Positions 17,957 through 26,998 of a DNA stretch of 64,000 nucleotides are shown in pieces; position 1 is the first letter of the stretch; each line of letters begins with the position of its first letter. The stretch covers positions 1 to 64,000 of the forward strand of contig JBMNOU010000004.1 of the NCBI GenBank assembly GCA_050943215.1. The letters are read 5' to 3'. The position numbers and the translations under genes are program-made. Below the pieces are notes generated by a model. It made no database searches. It saw only the letters and a program-made list of their open reading frames with translations, and had not been told where the DNA came from. The DNA is from JBMNOU01 sp050943215. Lineage in GTDB: Bacteria; Bacillota; Clostridia; Christensenellales; SZUA-584.

Positions 17957-18091
17957 ATGATATATATAATTATAATAGCGGCTCTCATATTGATCTATGG
18001 TTTTTGGATGGCACTATTTGCCGGCGCGAAAAAGAACCGGGGATATGAATCAAAGCCTAAATCTAAAAAAGAAAATCCAGATAGATGGTAA
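17957..18091 (+). CDS. Small single-pass membrane protein, function unknown
   Basis: A 44-residue open frame beginning MIYIIIIAALILIYGFW: one hydrophobic segment (about residues 2-22), then a short basic, polar tail rich in Lys. The ATG at 17957 lies 8 nt after a GGGGAG ribosome binding site; a longer frame from 17864 has no such signal and an unlikely N-terminus. No family is recognised. The strong ribosome binding site and clean membrane-segment architecture argue for a real small protein, but its length leaves doubt. Confidence 0.5.
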   Translation: MIYIIIIAALILIYGFWMALFAGAKKNRGYESKPKSKKENPDRW

Positions 18092-18436
18092 AAATGTGCC
18101 TTAAATGGACCGGGGTCCACCCCGATAAACGATGTAATAAAAAGGACATGCCCTCCAATTTATAACAATTGATCAATATAATTATTCAGTATATACTATT
18201 GACTTTACCAATAAACTATTGTAGAATTATTTAGAATTGTTTACAAACAGTGAATTGTGTCAATAATTTGGGATATGCTCTTTGGTTTAATCAGCCGGCA
18301 ACAATACAAGGGCATTTATGGTGAAACCTGGCCTTGAAAAGGGGGGGGATAAGCCCGATTAAGATAAAAAGTTTTTGATCTGCGTTGGTTTGCCGGATAT
18401 CCGGGCAGAACCGGGCGGTTAAGGGTATATAGGTGT
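18092..18436. other. Promoter and long leader of the polysaccharide operon
   Basis: 345 nt without a gene. A strong promoter (18199-18227) is followed by an untranslated leader of roughly 200 nt. The leader contains a run of eight G residues (18341-18348) and several GC-rich complementary segments. It lacks the conserved cores of the cyclic-di-GMP (GEMM) and ydaO riboswitches. Confidence 0.55.
18199..18227 (+). promoter_or_regulatory. Sigma-A-type promoter of the polysaccharide operon
   Basis: TTGACT (18199-18204), exactly 17 nt, then TAGAAT (18222-18227). It is a very good match and the only strong promoter upstream of the sugar transferase gene. Confidence 0.7.
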
Positions 18437-19822
18437 ATGGATACATTGAGAAAATACAGAAAGTCGATTATATTTATTAATAGGTTCATTTTTATTGCGG
18501 TCATCATAGCGTTGTTCGTATTTGTTTTTCTCAATTATTATGAACCGGCCGTATTTTTCTTTAAGGGAAATATCATACTGGTACTCGTTTATATCGCACT
18601 GTATTTCGTGCTAGCGCTCACATACGGCTGTTTCCGTATCGGTATTTTTTCAGTCAGCGAACTATTCTTGTCGCATTGCCTATCTATTATCATTACAAAT
18701 GTGATTGCGTATTTTATCATTTGCCTTGTGGCCAGGGAAATGCTAGATATCATGATGTTTTTTATAATGACACTGGCGCAAGTATTTTTAGGTGCGGTAT
18801 TCTACATTTTTGCGACCAGGATATATTTTAGGTTGTTCCTGGTCAGAAACTGTGTGGCAATCGGCAACAGCACCGAGCTTAATTTAGATCTTTTTTATAA
18901 ATATAACCAAATAAAGACACGGTTTAATATCGACGTTGTGCTTGATGAGAGGGACGGCTTTGACAGCCTCAAACAGCAGATTGACCAGCATTCTACGGTC
19001 ATTTTGGGTGACATCAATAGGGAACTGCGCTCCCGGCTTATTACCTATTGCTTTGAGAAGAATATCCGAATTTATGTAGAACCGACGATGTCCGATATTA
19101 TGATGCACAATGCGCACGAAACGCATATCAATGATTCTCTGGTTTATTTGTGCCGCAACAGGGGCCCGAGTACCGAACAGAGGATCATTAAACGTTTAAT
19201 CGATATTGTTGCTTCTGTTTTGGGGCTCATTGCATTTAGCCCCATCATGCTGCTGGTTGCGATTCCCATCAAGCTTTATGACAGCGGTCCTGTTTTCTTT
19301 AAGCAAAAAAGGCTCACCCTAAACGGCAAGGAGTTTTGGCTGATCAAATTCCGCAGCATGGTTCAGAATGCCGAGGACGATGGTATCGCACGCTTGGCCA
19401 GCAAGGGGGACAAACGCATTACACCGGTCGGCCGGATTATTCGGGCGGCCCGGCTCGATGAGTTGCCTCAGATCATAAACATCCTTAAAGGGGATATGTC
19501 TCTGGTAGGGCCGCGCCCTGAACGTCCCGAGATTATGGAAGAATATTGCGAAGTGTTTCCTGAATTCCGTTATCGCCTCAAGATGAAAGCGGGACTCACT
19601 GGTTACGCGCAGATATACGGCAAGTATAACACTACGTTTGAAGATAAGGTCAAAATGGATTTGCTTTATATCGTTAGGTATTCTGTATTGTTTGACATTC
19701 GGCTGATATTTGCTACGATTAAAACCGTCTTTATGAAAGACAGCACCGAAGGGATCGAACCGGACAGCATACTGCCCACAGCAATGCAAAAAGGGAATGA
19801 CTCTGAAAAGGAGAATTTTTAA
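18437..19822 (+). CDS. Polyprenyl-phosphate sugar phosphotransferase (exopolysaccharide initiation)
   Basis: A 461-residue membrane enzyme that would transfer a sugar-1-phosphate from UDP-sugar to undecaprenyl phosphate, the first step of a polysaccharide repeat unit. Four or five hydrophobic segments occupy the first half. The C-terminal sugar-transferase domain starts near residue 255 with a membrane re-entrant helix (KRLIDIVASVLGLIAF). It continues with FKQKRLTLNGKEFWLIKFRSM and ends in the signature DELPQIINILKGDMSLVGPR. It overlaps galE by 1 nt, so the two are coupled. UDP-glucose or UDP-galactose is a likely donor, given the epimerase next door (inference). Confidence 0.9.
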   Translation: MDTLRKYRKSIIFINRFIFIAVIIALFVFVFLNYYEPAVFFFKGNIILVLVYIALYFVLALTYGCFRIGIFSVSELFLSHCLSIIITNVIAYFIICLVAREMLDIMMFFIMTLAQVFLGAVFYIFATRIYFRLFLVRNCVAIGNSTELNLDLFYKYNQIKTRFNIDVVLDERDGFDSLKQQIDQHSTVILGDINRELRSRLITYCFEKNIRIYVEPTMSDIMMHNAHETHINDSLVYLCRNRGPSTEQRIIKRLIDIVASVLGLIAFSPIMLLVAIPIKLYDSGPVFFKQKRLTLNGKEFWLIKFRSMVQNAEDDGIARLASKGDKRITPVGRIIRAARLDELPQIINILKGDMSLVGPRPERPEIMEEYCEVFPEFRYRLKMKAGLTGYAQIYGKYNTTFEDKVKMDLLYIVRYSVLFDIRLIFATIKTVFMKDSTEGIEPDSILPTAMQKGNDSEKENF

Positions 19823-20823
19823 TGATATTGGTCACTGGGGGAGCGGGGTTTATTGGTAGCCATACATGTGTTGAGCTAATTCATGCGGGATACGAGATTG
19901 TTATTGCCGATAACTTTTCGAACAGCAGCCCTAAGATAATCGAAAGCATCAGGGAAATTACGGGACGTGATATTGCTTGCGTACACATAGATGTTCGGGA
20001 TAAATCTGAACTGGCCCGTATTTTTCAGGAATATGATATCGAAGCTGCGATCCATTTTGCGGGGTACAAGGCTGTTGGCGAATCCGTGTCAAAGCCGCTT
20101 TCATATTACCGAAACAACATCGACTCTGCGCTCTCGCTCTGCGAGGTGATGGCGGATAACAATGTCAAGAAACTAATATTCAGTTCGTCGGCTACAGTCT
20201 ATCGCAGCGGTAGCGAGATGCCTCTCGATGAAAACGCGCCGCTTGGGTGTACGAACCCTTACGGCTATACCAAATTGATGATAGAACAGATATTACAGGA
20301 TCTGTACATATCAGACCGCGATTGGTCGATAGTGCTATTGCGTTATTTCAATCCGATCGGCGCACATCCAAGCGGTCTCATTGGCGAGAGACCAAGCGGC
20401 ATACCAAATAACCTGATGCCCTATATCACGCAGACTGTATCGGGCCGGCTTGAAAAGCTACATGTATTTGGCAACGATTATCCGACGGCCGATGGTACTG
20501 GTGTCCGCGATTATATCCATGTGGTCGATCTCGCAAATGGGCATGTCTGTGCGCTTGATTATGTAAAAAAACATACCGGTGTTGAAGCGGTTAACCTGGG
20601 AACAGGCAAAGGATACAGCGTGCTAGAGGTTATTCGGGCTTTTGAGAAGGCTTCCGGAAAAACGGTACCGTACGTGATAGACGCCCGCCGTCCGGGAGAT
20701 ATTGCCGTCTGTTATGCAAAGACGGACAAAGCCGAGAAGCTTATCGGCTGGCGCGCGCAGAGGGGAATTGAAGATATGTGCGCGGATGCATGGAGATTTG
20801 AGCGCAGCAATGTGCCATTATAG
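19822..20823 (+). CDS. galE: UDP-glucose 4-epimerase
   Basis: A 333-residue extended SDR that interconverts UDP-glucose and UDP-galactose (or the N-acetyl forms). The NAD motif GGAGFIGSHT is at the N-terminus. The catalytic Ser is in SSSATVY and the Tyr-Lys pair in YGYTKLMIE; RYFNPIGAHPSG is a GalE signature. It overlaps the sugar transferase stop (TAATG) with a ribosome binding site AAAGGAG just before. It supplies galactose-type donors to the same pathway. Confidence 0.92.
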   Translation: MILVTGGAGFIGSHTCVELIHAGYEIVIADNFSNSSPKIIESIREITGRDIACVHIDVRDKSELARIFQEYDIEAAIHFAGYKAVGESVSKPLSYYRNNIDSALSLCEVMADNNVKKLIFSSSATVYRSGSEMPLDENAPLGCTNPYGYTKLMIEQILQDLYISDRDWSIVLLRYFNPIGAHPSGLIGERPSGIPNNLMPYITQTVSGRLEKLHVFGNDYPTADGTGVRDYIHVVDLANGHVCALDYVKKHTGVEAVNLGTGKGYSVLEVIRAFEKASGKTVPYVIDARRPGDIAVCYAKTDKAEKLIGWRAQRGIEDMCADAWRFERSNVPL

Positions 20824-21003
20824 TTTTAACGGTTACTTTTAGCAGAAATGCTTTGAATATCAACTTATCATAACGTAAGCGGATGTGGGCGTAAATGGCG
20901 GCATCGAGAGCTGTTTGCAGATAATCATCAAAAGCCGTCGGCAGATAAAAGGGTAGAACCGAGAGAAGCTTTAATATCGCAATAATAATAAGCAGAGGAT
21001 TAT

Positions 21004-21774
21004 ATGTCTGATTATACCGTATCAATTTCAGTTGTCACATATAATAGCGAAGAATATATCGGCAAAATGCTCGATTCTATTAGCAACCACGTGCATAGCG
21101 TCAAATATAAGATATTTGTTATTGATAACTGCTCGACGGACGGTACAGCCGATATCGTTAAGCGCCGCAACGATAATATCGTCTTGATTCGCAACGATCA
21201 TAACTTAGGGTTCGGAAAAGGGCATAATCAGGTTCTGGAAATGATCGATTCCAAATATCATGTTTGTATCAATCCGGATATCTATATTGAAACCGATGTA
21301 ATCGGTTCCATGTGCGAATATCTTGACCAACACAGCGATATCGGTATATTGACGCCTAAAGTTTTGTATCCGAACGGAGACTTGCAGATACTGCCCAAAA
21401 AAGATCCGAAGTTTATCTATTTGGTATCTCGCAGGATCGGCTTTAGCACATTGAAAAAATACAGGGAAAAATATGAGATGCTGGAAATGGGTGTTGATAA
21501 CGCTTATGATATCGAGTTTGCAACAGGTTGTTTTATGTTTATGCGCACAGATCTGCTAAAGAAGGCGGGCGGGTTTGACGAAAGGTTTTTCCTGTATTTT
21601 GAAGACGCTGATTTGGCCAGGAGCATCCGAAAATTTGCACGGGCCGAATACAACCCGCAATTTACTGTCTATCATTACTGGGAACGCGCCGGAGCGAAAA
21701 AAGCCAAATATTTCATAATCCAGATCGCTTCCATGTTCAAATACCTAACCAAGTGGAGAAAATCACACCGGTAG
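21004..21774 (+). CDS. Family 2 glycosyltransferase (rhamnosyltransferase-like)
   Basis: A 256-residue cytoplasmic GT-A glycosyltransferase. Seen: the N-terminal SISVVTYNSEEYIGKMLDSI, the nucleotide-binding DNCSTDGTADIV, the metal-site region CINPDIYIE, and the acceptor-side FDERFFLYFEDADLARSIRK, which resembles WbbL-type rhamnosyltransferases. It lies 180 nt after galE on the same strand without an evident terminator, so it probably belongs to the same operon. Donor and acceptor are unknown. Confidence 0.88.
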   Translation: MSDYTVSISVVTYNSEEYIGKMLDSISNHVHSVKYKIFVIDNCSTDGTADIVKRRNDNIVLIRNDHNLGFGKGHNQVLEMIDSKYHVCINPDIYIETDVIGSMCEYLDQHSDIGILTPKVLYPNGDLQILPKKDPKFIYLVSRRIGFSTLKKYREKYEMLEMGVDNAYDIEFATGCFMFMRTDLLKKAGGFDERFFLYFEDADLARSIRKFARAEYNPQFTVYHYWERAGAKKAKYFIIQIASMFKYLTKWRKSHR

Positions 21775-21799
21775 CTTTAGAAGTTTATAATATTTAATC

Positions 21800-22815
21800 T
21801 TGAGAATCAGTAATTTTTATGAATACGCAGGAGACTGGCTGCCACAGGTCAATCGTGTCCTCGGCCCTTTTTGCAGCAGCACGGTTTTTAGGCGATGCCT
21901 TATACCATATTACGCGAAGGACATACGGCTTGAGAGAGGATATACTGATATAAACGGCGCGCTCGATATCAAAACCATCGATCGTTTTGCCGAATGCTCA
22001 TAAAGCTATGTGGCCTTAGGATACGGGCATGGTGTTTAATATTGGAAATAATTTTTCCCTGTTGCCAGCTGATGGGATGTACCGGGCCGATAAGCCTTGA
22101 AATGGAAGATATGATGATGGATCCGCTAACGGGCGTCACAAAATCTGTGGAAGTGAAAGGAAGCAATGCCCCGCGTTATGTAAGCATGCGGAGTATCCCT
22201 GGGCACATGGAATATTATCATAGGCGGCTGTTTCAATCTTGCCTGGCGCGGCCGATTGAAACAGCCGTCTTTTTCCATCAGTCAGCAAAACATACAAAAT
22301 ATTGATGATGAGGTAATAGAGCTGATTCTGCGCGGAAAGGTGCCTATGGTCCATTCCTTCTCTTCACACTATATACCGGATAAATATGAGGGCGATACTT
22401 TTAAGAACTTCATCGGAGTCGCCCCTGTGCCCCGGTACAAATCGATTCTTGGAGGCTGGGCACTTGGCATTCACCGCAATGCGCAGCATATCGTGCCGTG
22501 CTGCAATTATTTAAAACGGCTTTAAGCGACGATATCACGAACATGTGCATGTACGGAGGCATCCCTACGTTAGTGGCATATCAGAACGCCGATTTAAGGC
22601 GCAAATATACATGGATCGAACTAATCGATAAGGTATTTGAAAACGGCGGTATCCGTGAGGTCATCATTGACAGACACGGGAGCCTAATAGATCCTGACCG
22701 TATCGATGACATACTGTCCGATGCAGTAAGACGTACGCTGCAAACGGACGACGGTTCGTTTGAGATACTGACGGACACGCGGCGAGCTTTAGAAAAGCTG
22801 ATTGAAGGCCGATAA
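21800..22815 (+). pseudogene. Broken gene; C-terminal part resembles a family 1 sugar-binding protein
   Basis: About 1 kb that reads as one degraded gene spread over different frames and interrupted by stops. Readable pieces include FYEYAGDWLPQVNRVLG near 21810, VFNIGNNFSLLPADGMYR near 22030, and VAPVPRYKSILGGWALGI near 22410. AYRAVLQLFKTALSDDI then continues in another frame near 22490 and runs to the stop at 22815. The order GGWALGI, a helix, YGGIPT and KYTWIELI is what I know from extracellular solute-binding proteins of carbohydrate ABC transporters. At least three frameshifts are needed to join the pieces. No partner transporter genes remain nearby. Confidence 0.55.
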
Positions 22816-22883
22816 TCTTTTACGTTACTAAATAGCGGCGCATAGCCGCACAGAATAAAAACGTAAGAAAGAAGGTAAGGATT

Positions 22884-23774
22884 ATGAAGAAACTCACTTA
22901 TTTTGACACCGCGGCGATTTATGCAGATATCGAGGCAAAAGACAAGTTTGATATGGGTGATATACTCACGCGATATGAGGATTACGGATTTTCACACCGC
23001 TGGATTCAGCCGCCGGTGGCCTGTTACCTAATTAACACTATGGATAACAAAGGCAACGTTAATTCGGCACCGATTTCGATGGGAACCGCTATGTGGGGCG
23101 AGCCTACCGATTGCGGTTGGTATTACTGCTTCGCGGTGCACAACCGCCGCCAAACACGGATCAATATCGACCAGACCATGGAATGCGTCATCAGCTATTA
23201 TCCGTACAGTCTTCTTCAGCAAAGCATGATCTGCAGCCTTCCTGTTCCGCATGGCATCAGCGAAATCGACGTGGCGAAATTAACGCCGGTTCCTTCAAGG
23301 CAGGTAAAGGCGCCAAGCATAGCCGAGTGCGTATCAAACCTAGAGGTAAAGATTGTCGGTTCGTACCCCCTAAGCAACACCACGCTGTATATCGGGCGCG
23401 TCGTCGGCTGCTTGGTTCAGCAGGAAGCCATTGATAAGGATAGGAAGATACCTAAAGAGCCGGGCCTTGGCTACGCCGATCTATTGTATGAGGTGTCCAT
23501 TACGGGCGACCCGTCCCGTCTCAATTATACCCGTATGGCAACCGACCGCATTTACTCCACCGATCCAAAGATTGGTGATGAGCACCGTTGGATCGGCAAT
23601 TTTTCCACTTGGATGGATTCGGAGGAAAAACGCGGTCGTATCAGCACAGAAGAAAAAGAAAAACTATTAGAGCTCAATAAAAGCTGGCGGTTTAACCCCG
23701 ATCCGATAAAAAACAAAGCCGTCAAAGACGAGCTAACCGCCAAGCTCCGGGAGATATGCTGGAAAGAGATATAA
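22884..23774 (+). CDS. Flavin reductase family protein, long form
   Basis: A 296-residue FMN-binding split-barrel protein. The core runs from about residue 35 with QPPVACYLINTMDNKGNVNSA to about 190 (LYIGRVVGCLVQQEA). The family segment GWYYCFAVHNRRQTRINI lies between. About 100 extra C-terminal residues, helical and charged, extend beyond the usual domain. Probably a cytoplasmic flavoprotein electron carrier or an NAD(P)H:FMN oxidoreductase. AAGGTAAGG precedes the ATG. Its downstream terminator appears to have been split by the IS element that follows. Confidence 0.82.
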   Translation: MKKLTYFDTAAIYADIEAKDKFDMGDILTRYEDYGFSHRWIQPPVACYLINTMDNKGNVNSAPISMGTAMWGEPTDCGWYYCFAVHNRRQTRINIDQTMECVISYYPYSLLQQSMICSLPVPHGISEIDVAKLTPVPSRQVKAPSIAECVSNLEVKIVGSYPLSNTTLYIGRVVGCLVQQEAIDKDRKIPKEPGLGYADLLYEVSITGDPSRLNYTRMATDRIYSTDPKIGDEHRWIGNFSTWMDSEEKRGRISTEEKEKLLELNKSWRFNPDPIKNKAVKDELTAKLREICWKEI

Positions 23775-23815
23775 AACCTATCAACGGATAAAACAACAGG
23801 CCTAACATGTTCCTA

Positions 23816-23831
23816 TAAAAAGGCCCCTTTT
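23816..23831 (+). terminator. Left arm of a terminator split by an IS element
   Basis: AAAAAGGCCCCTT lies immediately left of the IS end. Its partner AAGGGGCTTTTTT is at 24859-24871, immediately right of the other IS end. Rejoined, the two form a typical intrinsic terminator for the flavin reductase gene, with one bulged base. Confidence 0.6.
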
Positions 23832-23833
23832 GC

Positions 23834-24855
23834 TGGACTGAACCCTGCCGAATGGACATTGAGAGAAAAAGCCTCCTGTTGTAGGATAACTGTAACAGGA
23901 GGTATTTATTTTGAAAAGGAAATGGACAAACATAGAGAGATTTGCACCCATAATAATGCGAATGCGCAGTGAAGTATGCACAAGACAACAGGTTGCTGAT
24001 GCCCTAGGACTCAAAAAAGCACAGATCAAAACTAGGTCAATAGATACAATCACCGCCAAAATGATCTACCCAGGGTTCCTAGACGTAGAGGCAGACCACG
24101 CAAAAGGCCAATTAGTGAAACAGTAGCCATGGCATTGCGCATAAGGGAATTTGAGCGAGAAGTGGAACTATACCGGTCTTTTCTTCAAGTTGCTGGAAGG
24201 ATGTGAGGCCAGGAATAAAGTATATCGCCATTCAACGACATGCAGGTAAATATCCGGTTAAGCAGATGTGCGAACAGTTACACCGTTATTCCAATTTGCT
24301 CAGTCGTGACTTTACCGCTACAAGACCGAACGAAAAATGGGTTACAGATATTTTTTATATCAAAATGCCACAGGGTACGCTGTACTTATCCATGATCCGG
24401 GATTTATTTGATCAAAGCATCGTTGCTTATCAGATGGGTACAGAGCAATCAATTAACCTGATATTGAATATCATCGGATGGCTAGAGAAAAAGAAGCGGT
24501 CACTGCAGAGCTGCAACTCCACAGTGACCAGGGGTTTTAATACATCTCTCATGCATATTTCAACCTGACACAGGGGTACGGCATTACGCCGTCTATGTCA
24601 AGGCGAGGAAATTGCTATGATAATGCGATGGCCGGAAACTTCTTCATTATTCTGAAGGTGGAGTGTATTCATCGTTACAAACCAAAGACGAATAACGAAG
24701 CTCGGTTGCTGATTGATAACTATATCCACTTTTACAATCACGAGCGTATCCAGCTGAAAACAAAACTGATGCCGCTTGAGAAACGACGCCAGCTAGCTTA
24801 ATCTTTTGAATTCCTACGACAGGGTTATTTATTCGTGTCTATTCGGCAGGGTCCA
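23834..24855 (+). mobile_element. Degenerate IS3-family insertion sequence (IS150-like)
   Basis: A roughly 1.0-kb element bounded by imperfect terminal inverted repeats. The left repeat (23834-23858) begins TGGACTGAACCCTGCCG and ends TGGACA. The right repeat (24836-24855, reverse strand) begins TGGACCCTGCCGAAT, with about five bases missing relative to the left. TG-start and GGACA-end repeats are usual for the IS3 family, IS150 group. It encloses one defective two-part transposase. It is shorter than the 1.2-1.5 kb usual for the family, which fits an internal deletion. No convincing target-site duplication is visible. Confidence 0.8.
23911..24801 (+). pseudogene. IS3-family transposase OrfA/OrfB remnants
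   Basis: OrfA remnant: a basic helix-turn-helix start (MKRKWTNIERFAPI) and, after in-frame disruptions, a leucine-zipper-like REVELYRSFLQVAGRM near 24155. OrfB remnant: an N-terminal piece joined abruptly to RPNEKWVTDIFYIK near 24320 (first catalytic Asp of the DDE domain). The second Asp region survives only in another frame near 24520. A final piece is CYDNAMAGNFFIILK near 24613, where the normally invariant Glu of the DDE triad is Gly. Frameshifts, a deletion and loss of the catalytic Glu make it inactive. Confidence 0.85.
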
Positions 24856-24993
24856 TTGAAGGGGCTTTTTTTATTGCTGACAAAAAAGAGCCATCTTAAA
24901 AGAATAAAAAAATGATATTATGTTAAATAATATAAACAAATGGGTATAACTGTTATGTTAAGTATTTGTTCATTTATTTGAAAGGAAAATGTT

Positions 24994-25794
24994 ATGAAGA
25001 AAATAATTGCAATTTCAATGGTTTTAATGATGTTGTTTATAATACTGGCCGCCTGTACCCAAAGACAGGGCGATGCAGAAGAATCGTGGCCGGCGGCCGT
25101 CTCTGAAACACCTGTTAATGTTACAGAATCGCCGGCGATCGCTAACGGGCTGGGTTTTGATAACGTGCCGACTTCTCCGTCTAAATCTTACGCAAAATAT
25201 ATTGATATGAAGGGAACCGCTTATGATAGGATCAACGCAAAGCTTGAAGAAAATGAAGACTTACATCTTTCTGTCGGCATGTCACTACTCCCTATCACGT
25301 TTGTCGACCTCTCACTGATTCCTTTAACGGTGTTGTCCGAAGAGATAAAGGGGGCGCAAGCAGGCCTTGCCAAGTTCGGCATGACGGGGGTTACGATTGA
25401 GCGTAACGATCAGGATTATTCCATCACATATTCGGATCAGGACGGAAACAGAAATATTCAGACCTGCGTATATGATCCGGCTACGGATTCCCTTCAATCC
25501 TGCATCGCCAACGATGCCGGTAAAGAGACGATGTTTTTTGAATACGTAAAAGTAGGAAATGGTTATGTATCGCAGTATTTTATGCGCAATGAAGATGGCT
25601 ATTCCAAGATCACTTCCTTCTTTAACGAATCAAGCTTGGCAGCGTTTGGGGTAGAGACAACGGATACAAAACCAGACTCGATATTTAAAACCGGTAATCA
25701 AACTGTAGATTTTGTTAAAAATGACGATTTGTACTTTATCCTTAAGGATAACAGCCTTACGGTATCTGAGAACGGTCAGGAAAAAATGTATTGA
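24994..25794 (+). CDS. Lipoprotein of unknown function, copy 1
   Basis: A 266-residue predicted lipoprotein: signal MKKIIAISMVLMMLF followed by lipobox ILAAC. A low-complexity linker leads to a domain starting near residue 65 (YIDMKGTAYDRINAKLEEN). The domain continues with a hydrophobic patch LSLIPLTVL and several short beta-rich segments such as VYDPATDSLQS, and ends in SLTVSENGQEKMY. No known family is recognised. It is a close paralogue of the next gene. A ribosome binding site AAAGGAAA precedes the ATG. Probably anchored outside the membrane; the role is unknown. Confidence 0.8.
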   Translation: MKKIIAISMVLMMLFIILAACTQRQGDAEESWPAAVSETPVNVTESPAIANGLGFDNVPTSPSKSYAKYIDMKGTAYDRINAKLEENEDLHLSVGMSLLPITFVDLSLIPLTVLSEEIKGAQAGLAKFGMTGVTIERNDQDYSITYSDQDGNRNIQTCVYDPATDSLQSCIANDAGKETMFFEYVKVGNGYVSQYFMRNEDGYSKITSFFNESSLAAFGVETTDTKPDSIFKTGNQTVDFVKNDDLYFILKDNSLTVSENGQEKMY

Positions 25795-25814
25795 TGCTAG
25801 AAGCATCGCTTATC

Positions 25815-25846
25815 AAACGGGCGGGGGAGACCTTACCCGTTTTTCT
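25815..25846 (+). terminator. Intrinsic terminator of lipoprotein copy 1
   Basis: AAACGGG/CCCGTTT arms with a 14-nt loop and a T tract. The loop sequence CGGGGGAGACCTT is shared with the terminator of copy 2, so the duplication included the terminator. Confidence 0.8.
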
Positions 25847-26033
25847 ATTAGATAGCGGGAAAAGATGTCATACTCAGAGGACTAACATGAAAACATAATA
25901 AATTCTGCAAGGCAGACTATAACGGAACAGGATACCACGATAGAGAGTTTTTGGGCAGCATGAAAATGTAGAGGTATGGAATAATTTGCAAAGGCAATAA
26001 TCCAAAATATAGTTAAGTATTGCTATAAATTTG

Positions 26034-26062
26034 TTGTTGTAAAACGAGATATATGTTATTAT
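26034..26062 (+). promoter_or_regulatory. Promoter of lipoprotein copy 2
   Basis: TTGTTG (26034-26039), 17 nt, TATTAT (26057-26062) with an extended -10 TG at 26054-26055. It gives a leader of about 85 nt. Confidence 0.5.
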
Positions 26063-26155
26063 AGCCAAGAGATGTTTACCATCAAATCAAGATATTTTTA
26101 CAGTTGTTGCCCCCCTAAAGACAAATTTTAAATCTAAGAAAGGAACGAGGTTGAA

Positions 26156-26974
26156 ATGAAGAAAACTATACCTATTTTACTGGCTTTGATGATTTTATTA
26201 ACGATGGCAGCTTGTACGCAGACGCCCAAAGAAGACAAAAGCAAAGGTACTGCCGAGAACGAATGGCCGATAGCATCCGCCGAAGAATCACAATATGAGG
26301 CGGAGACAAGCGCTGCGGTAGCTTCGGTTGCTCCGGCAGATAATGTTGCAGCTTCTCCGTCCGGATCTTACACAAAGTATATGGAGATGAAGGGAACCGC
26401 TTATGATAGGATCAACGCAAAGCTCGAAGACAATGAAGACCTGTATCTGTCTGTCGGTCTATCTCTGCTGCCCGTCGCGCTTGTGGACCTATCGCTTATT
26501 CCGCTGACCGTACTCGTTGAAGAAAACACAGGTGCCGAAATGGCTCTTGCCATGTTTGGGATGAGCGAGGTCGCAATCGACCGAAACGGACAGGAATATA
26601 CCATTACGTATACTGATCAAGAAGGAAACAAGAACGCACAGACCTGCATATATGATCCGGCTACGGATTCTCTTCAGTCCAGTATTATCGACTCAGCCGG
26701 GAAAGAGGTGGTGTTCTTCGAATATATAAAGGTTGGAAATGGTTATGCATCGCAGTATTTTATGCACGATGAAAGTGGCTATACCAAGATCACGTCCTTT
26801 TTTGACGAATCAAGCTCTGCTGCATTCGGGATAGAGACAACGGACAAAAAACCGGACTCGATATTTAAAACCGGTAATCAAACTGTAGATTTTGTTAAAA
26901 ATAACGAAATGTATTTCATCCTCAAGGGTAACAGCCTTACGGTATCTGAGAACGGTCAGGAAAAAACATATTAA
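26156..26974 (+). CDS. Lipoprotein of unknown function, copy 2
   Basis: A 272-residue lipoprotein with signal MKKTIPILLALMILL and lipobox TMAAC. It is a close paralogue of the upstream gene. The two share the domain beginning MKGTAYDRINAKLE and long identical stretches such as KPDSIFKTGNQTVDFVKN and SLTVSENGQEK. They differ mainly in the linker after the Cys and in scattered substitutions. It has its own promoter and terminator, so the copies can be regulated separately. No family or function is recognised. Confidence 0.8.
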   Translation: MKKTIPILLALMILLTMAACTQTPKEDKSKGTAENEWPIASAEESQYEAETSAAVASVAPADNVAASPSGSYTKYMEMKGTAYDRINAKLEDNEDLYLSVGLSLLPVALVDLSLIPLTVLVEENTGAEMALAMFGMSEVAIDRNGQEYTITYTDQEGNKNAQTCIYDPATDSLQSSIIDSAGKEVVFFEYIKVGNGYASQYFMHDESGYTKITSFFDESSSAAFGIETTDKKPDSIFKTGNQTVDFVKNNEMYFILKGNSLTVSENGQEKTY

Positions 26975-26998
26975 TATAGTTGAATATCGTTAATCAAG

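Larger units (their letters stand above)
25795..26155. other. Spacer between the two paralogous lipoprotein genes
   Basis: 361 nt holding the terminator of copy 1 (25815-25846) and a promoter for copy 2 (26034-26062). No open frame in it has a credible start or composition. Confidence 0.6.

Noticed and set aside
18228..18436. Riboswitch in the polysaccharide leader (cyclic-di-GMP or ydaO type)
   Set aside because: The conserved core motifs of those classes could not be found; only general GC-rich complementarity is present.
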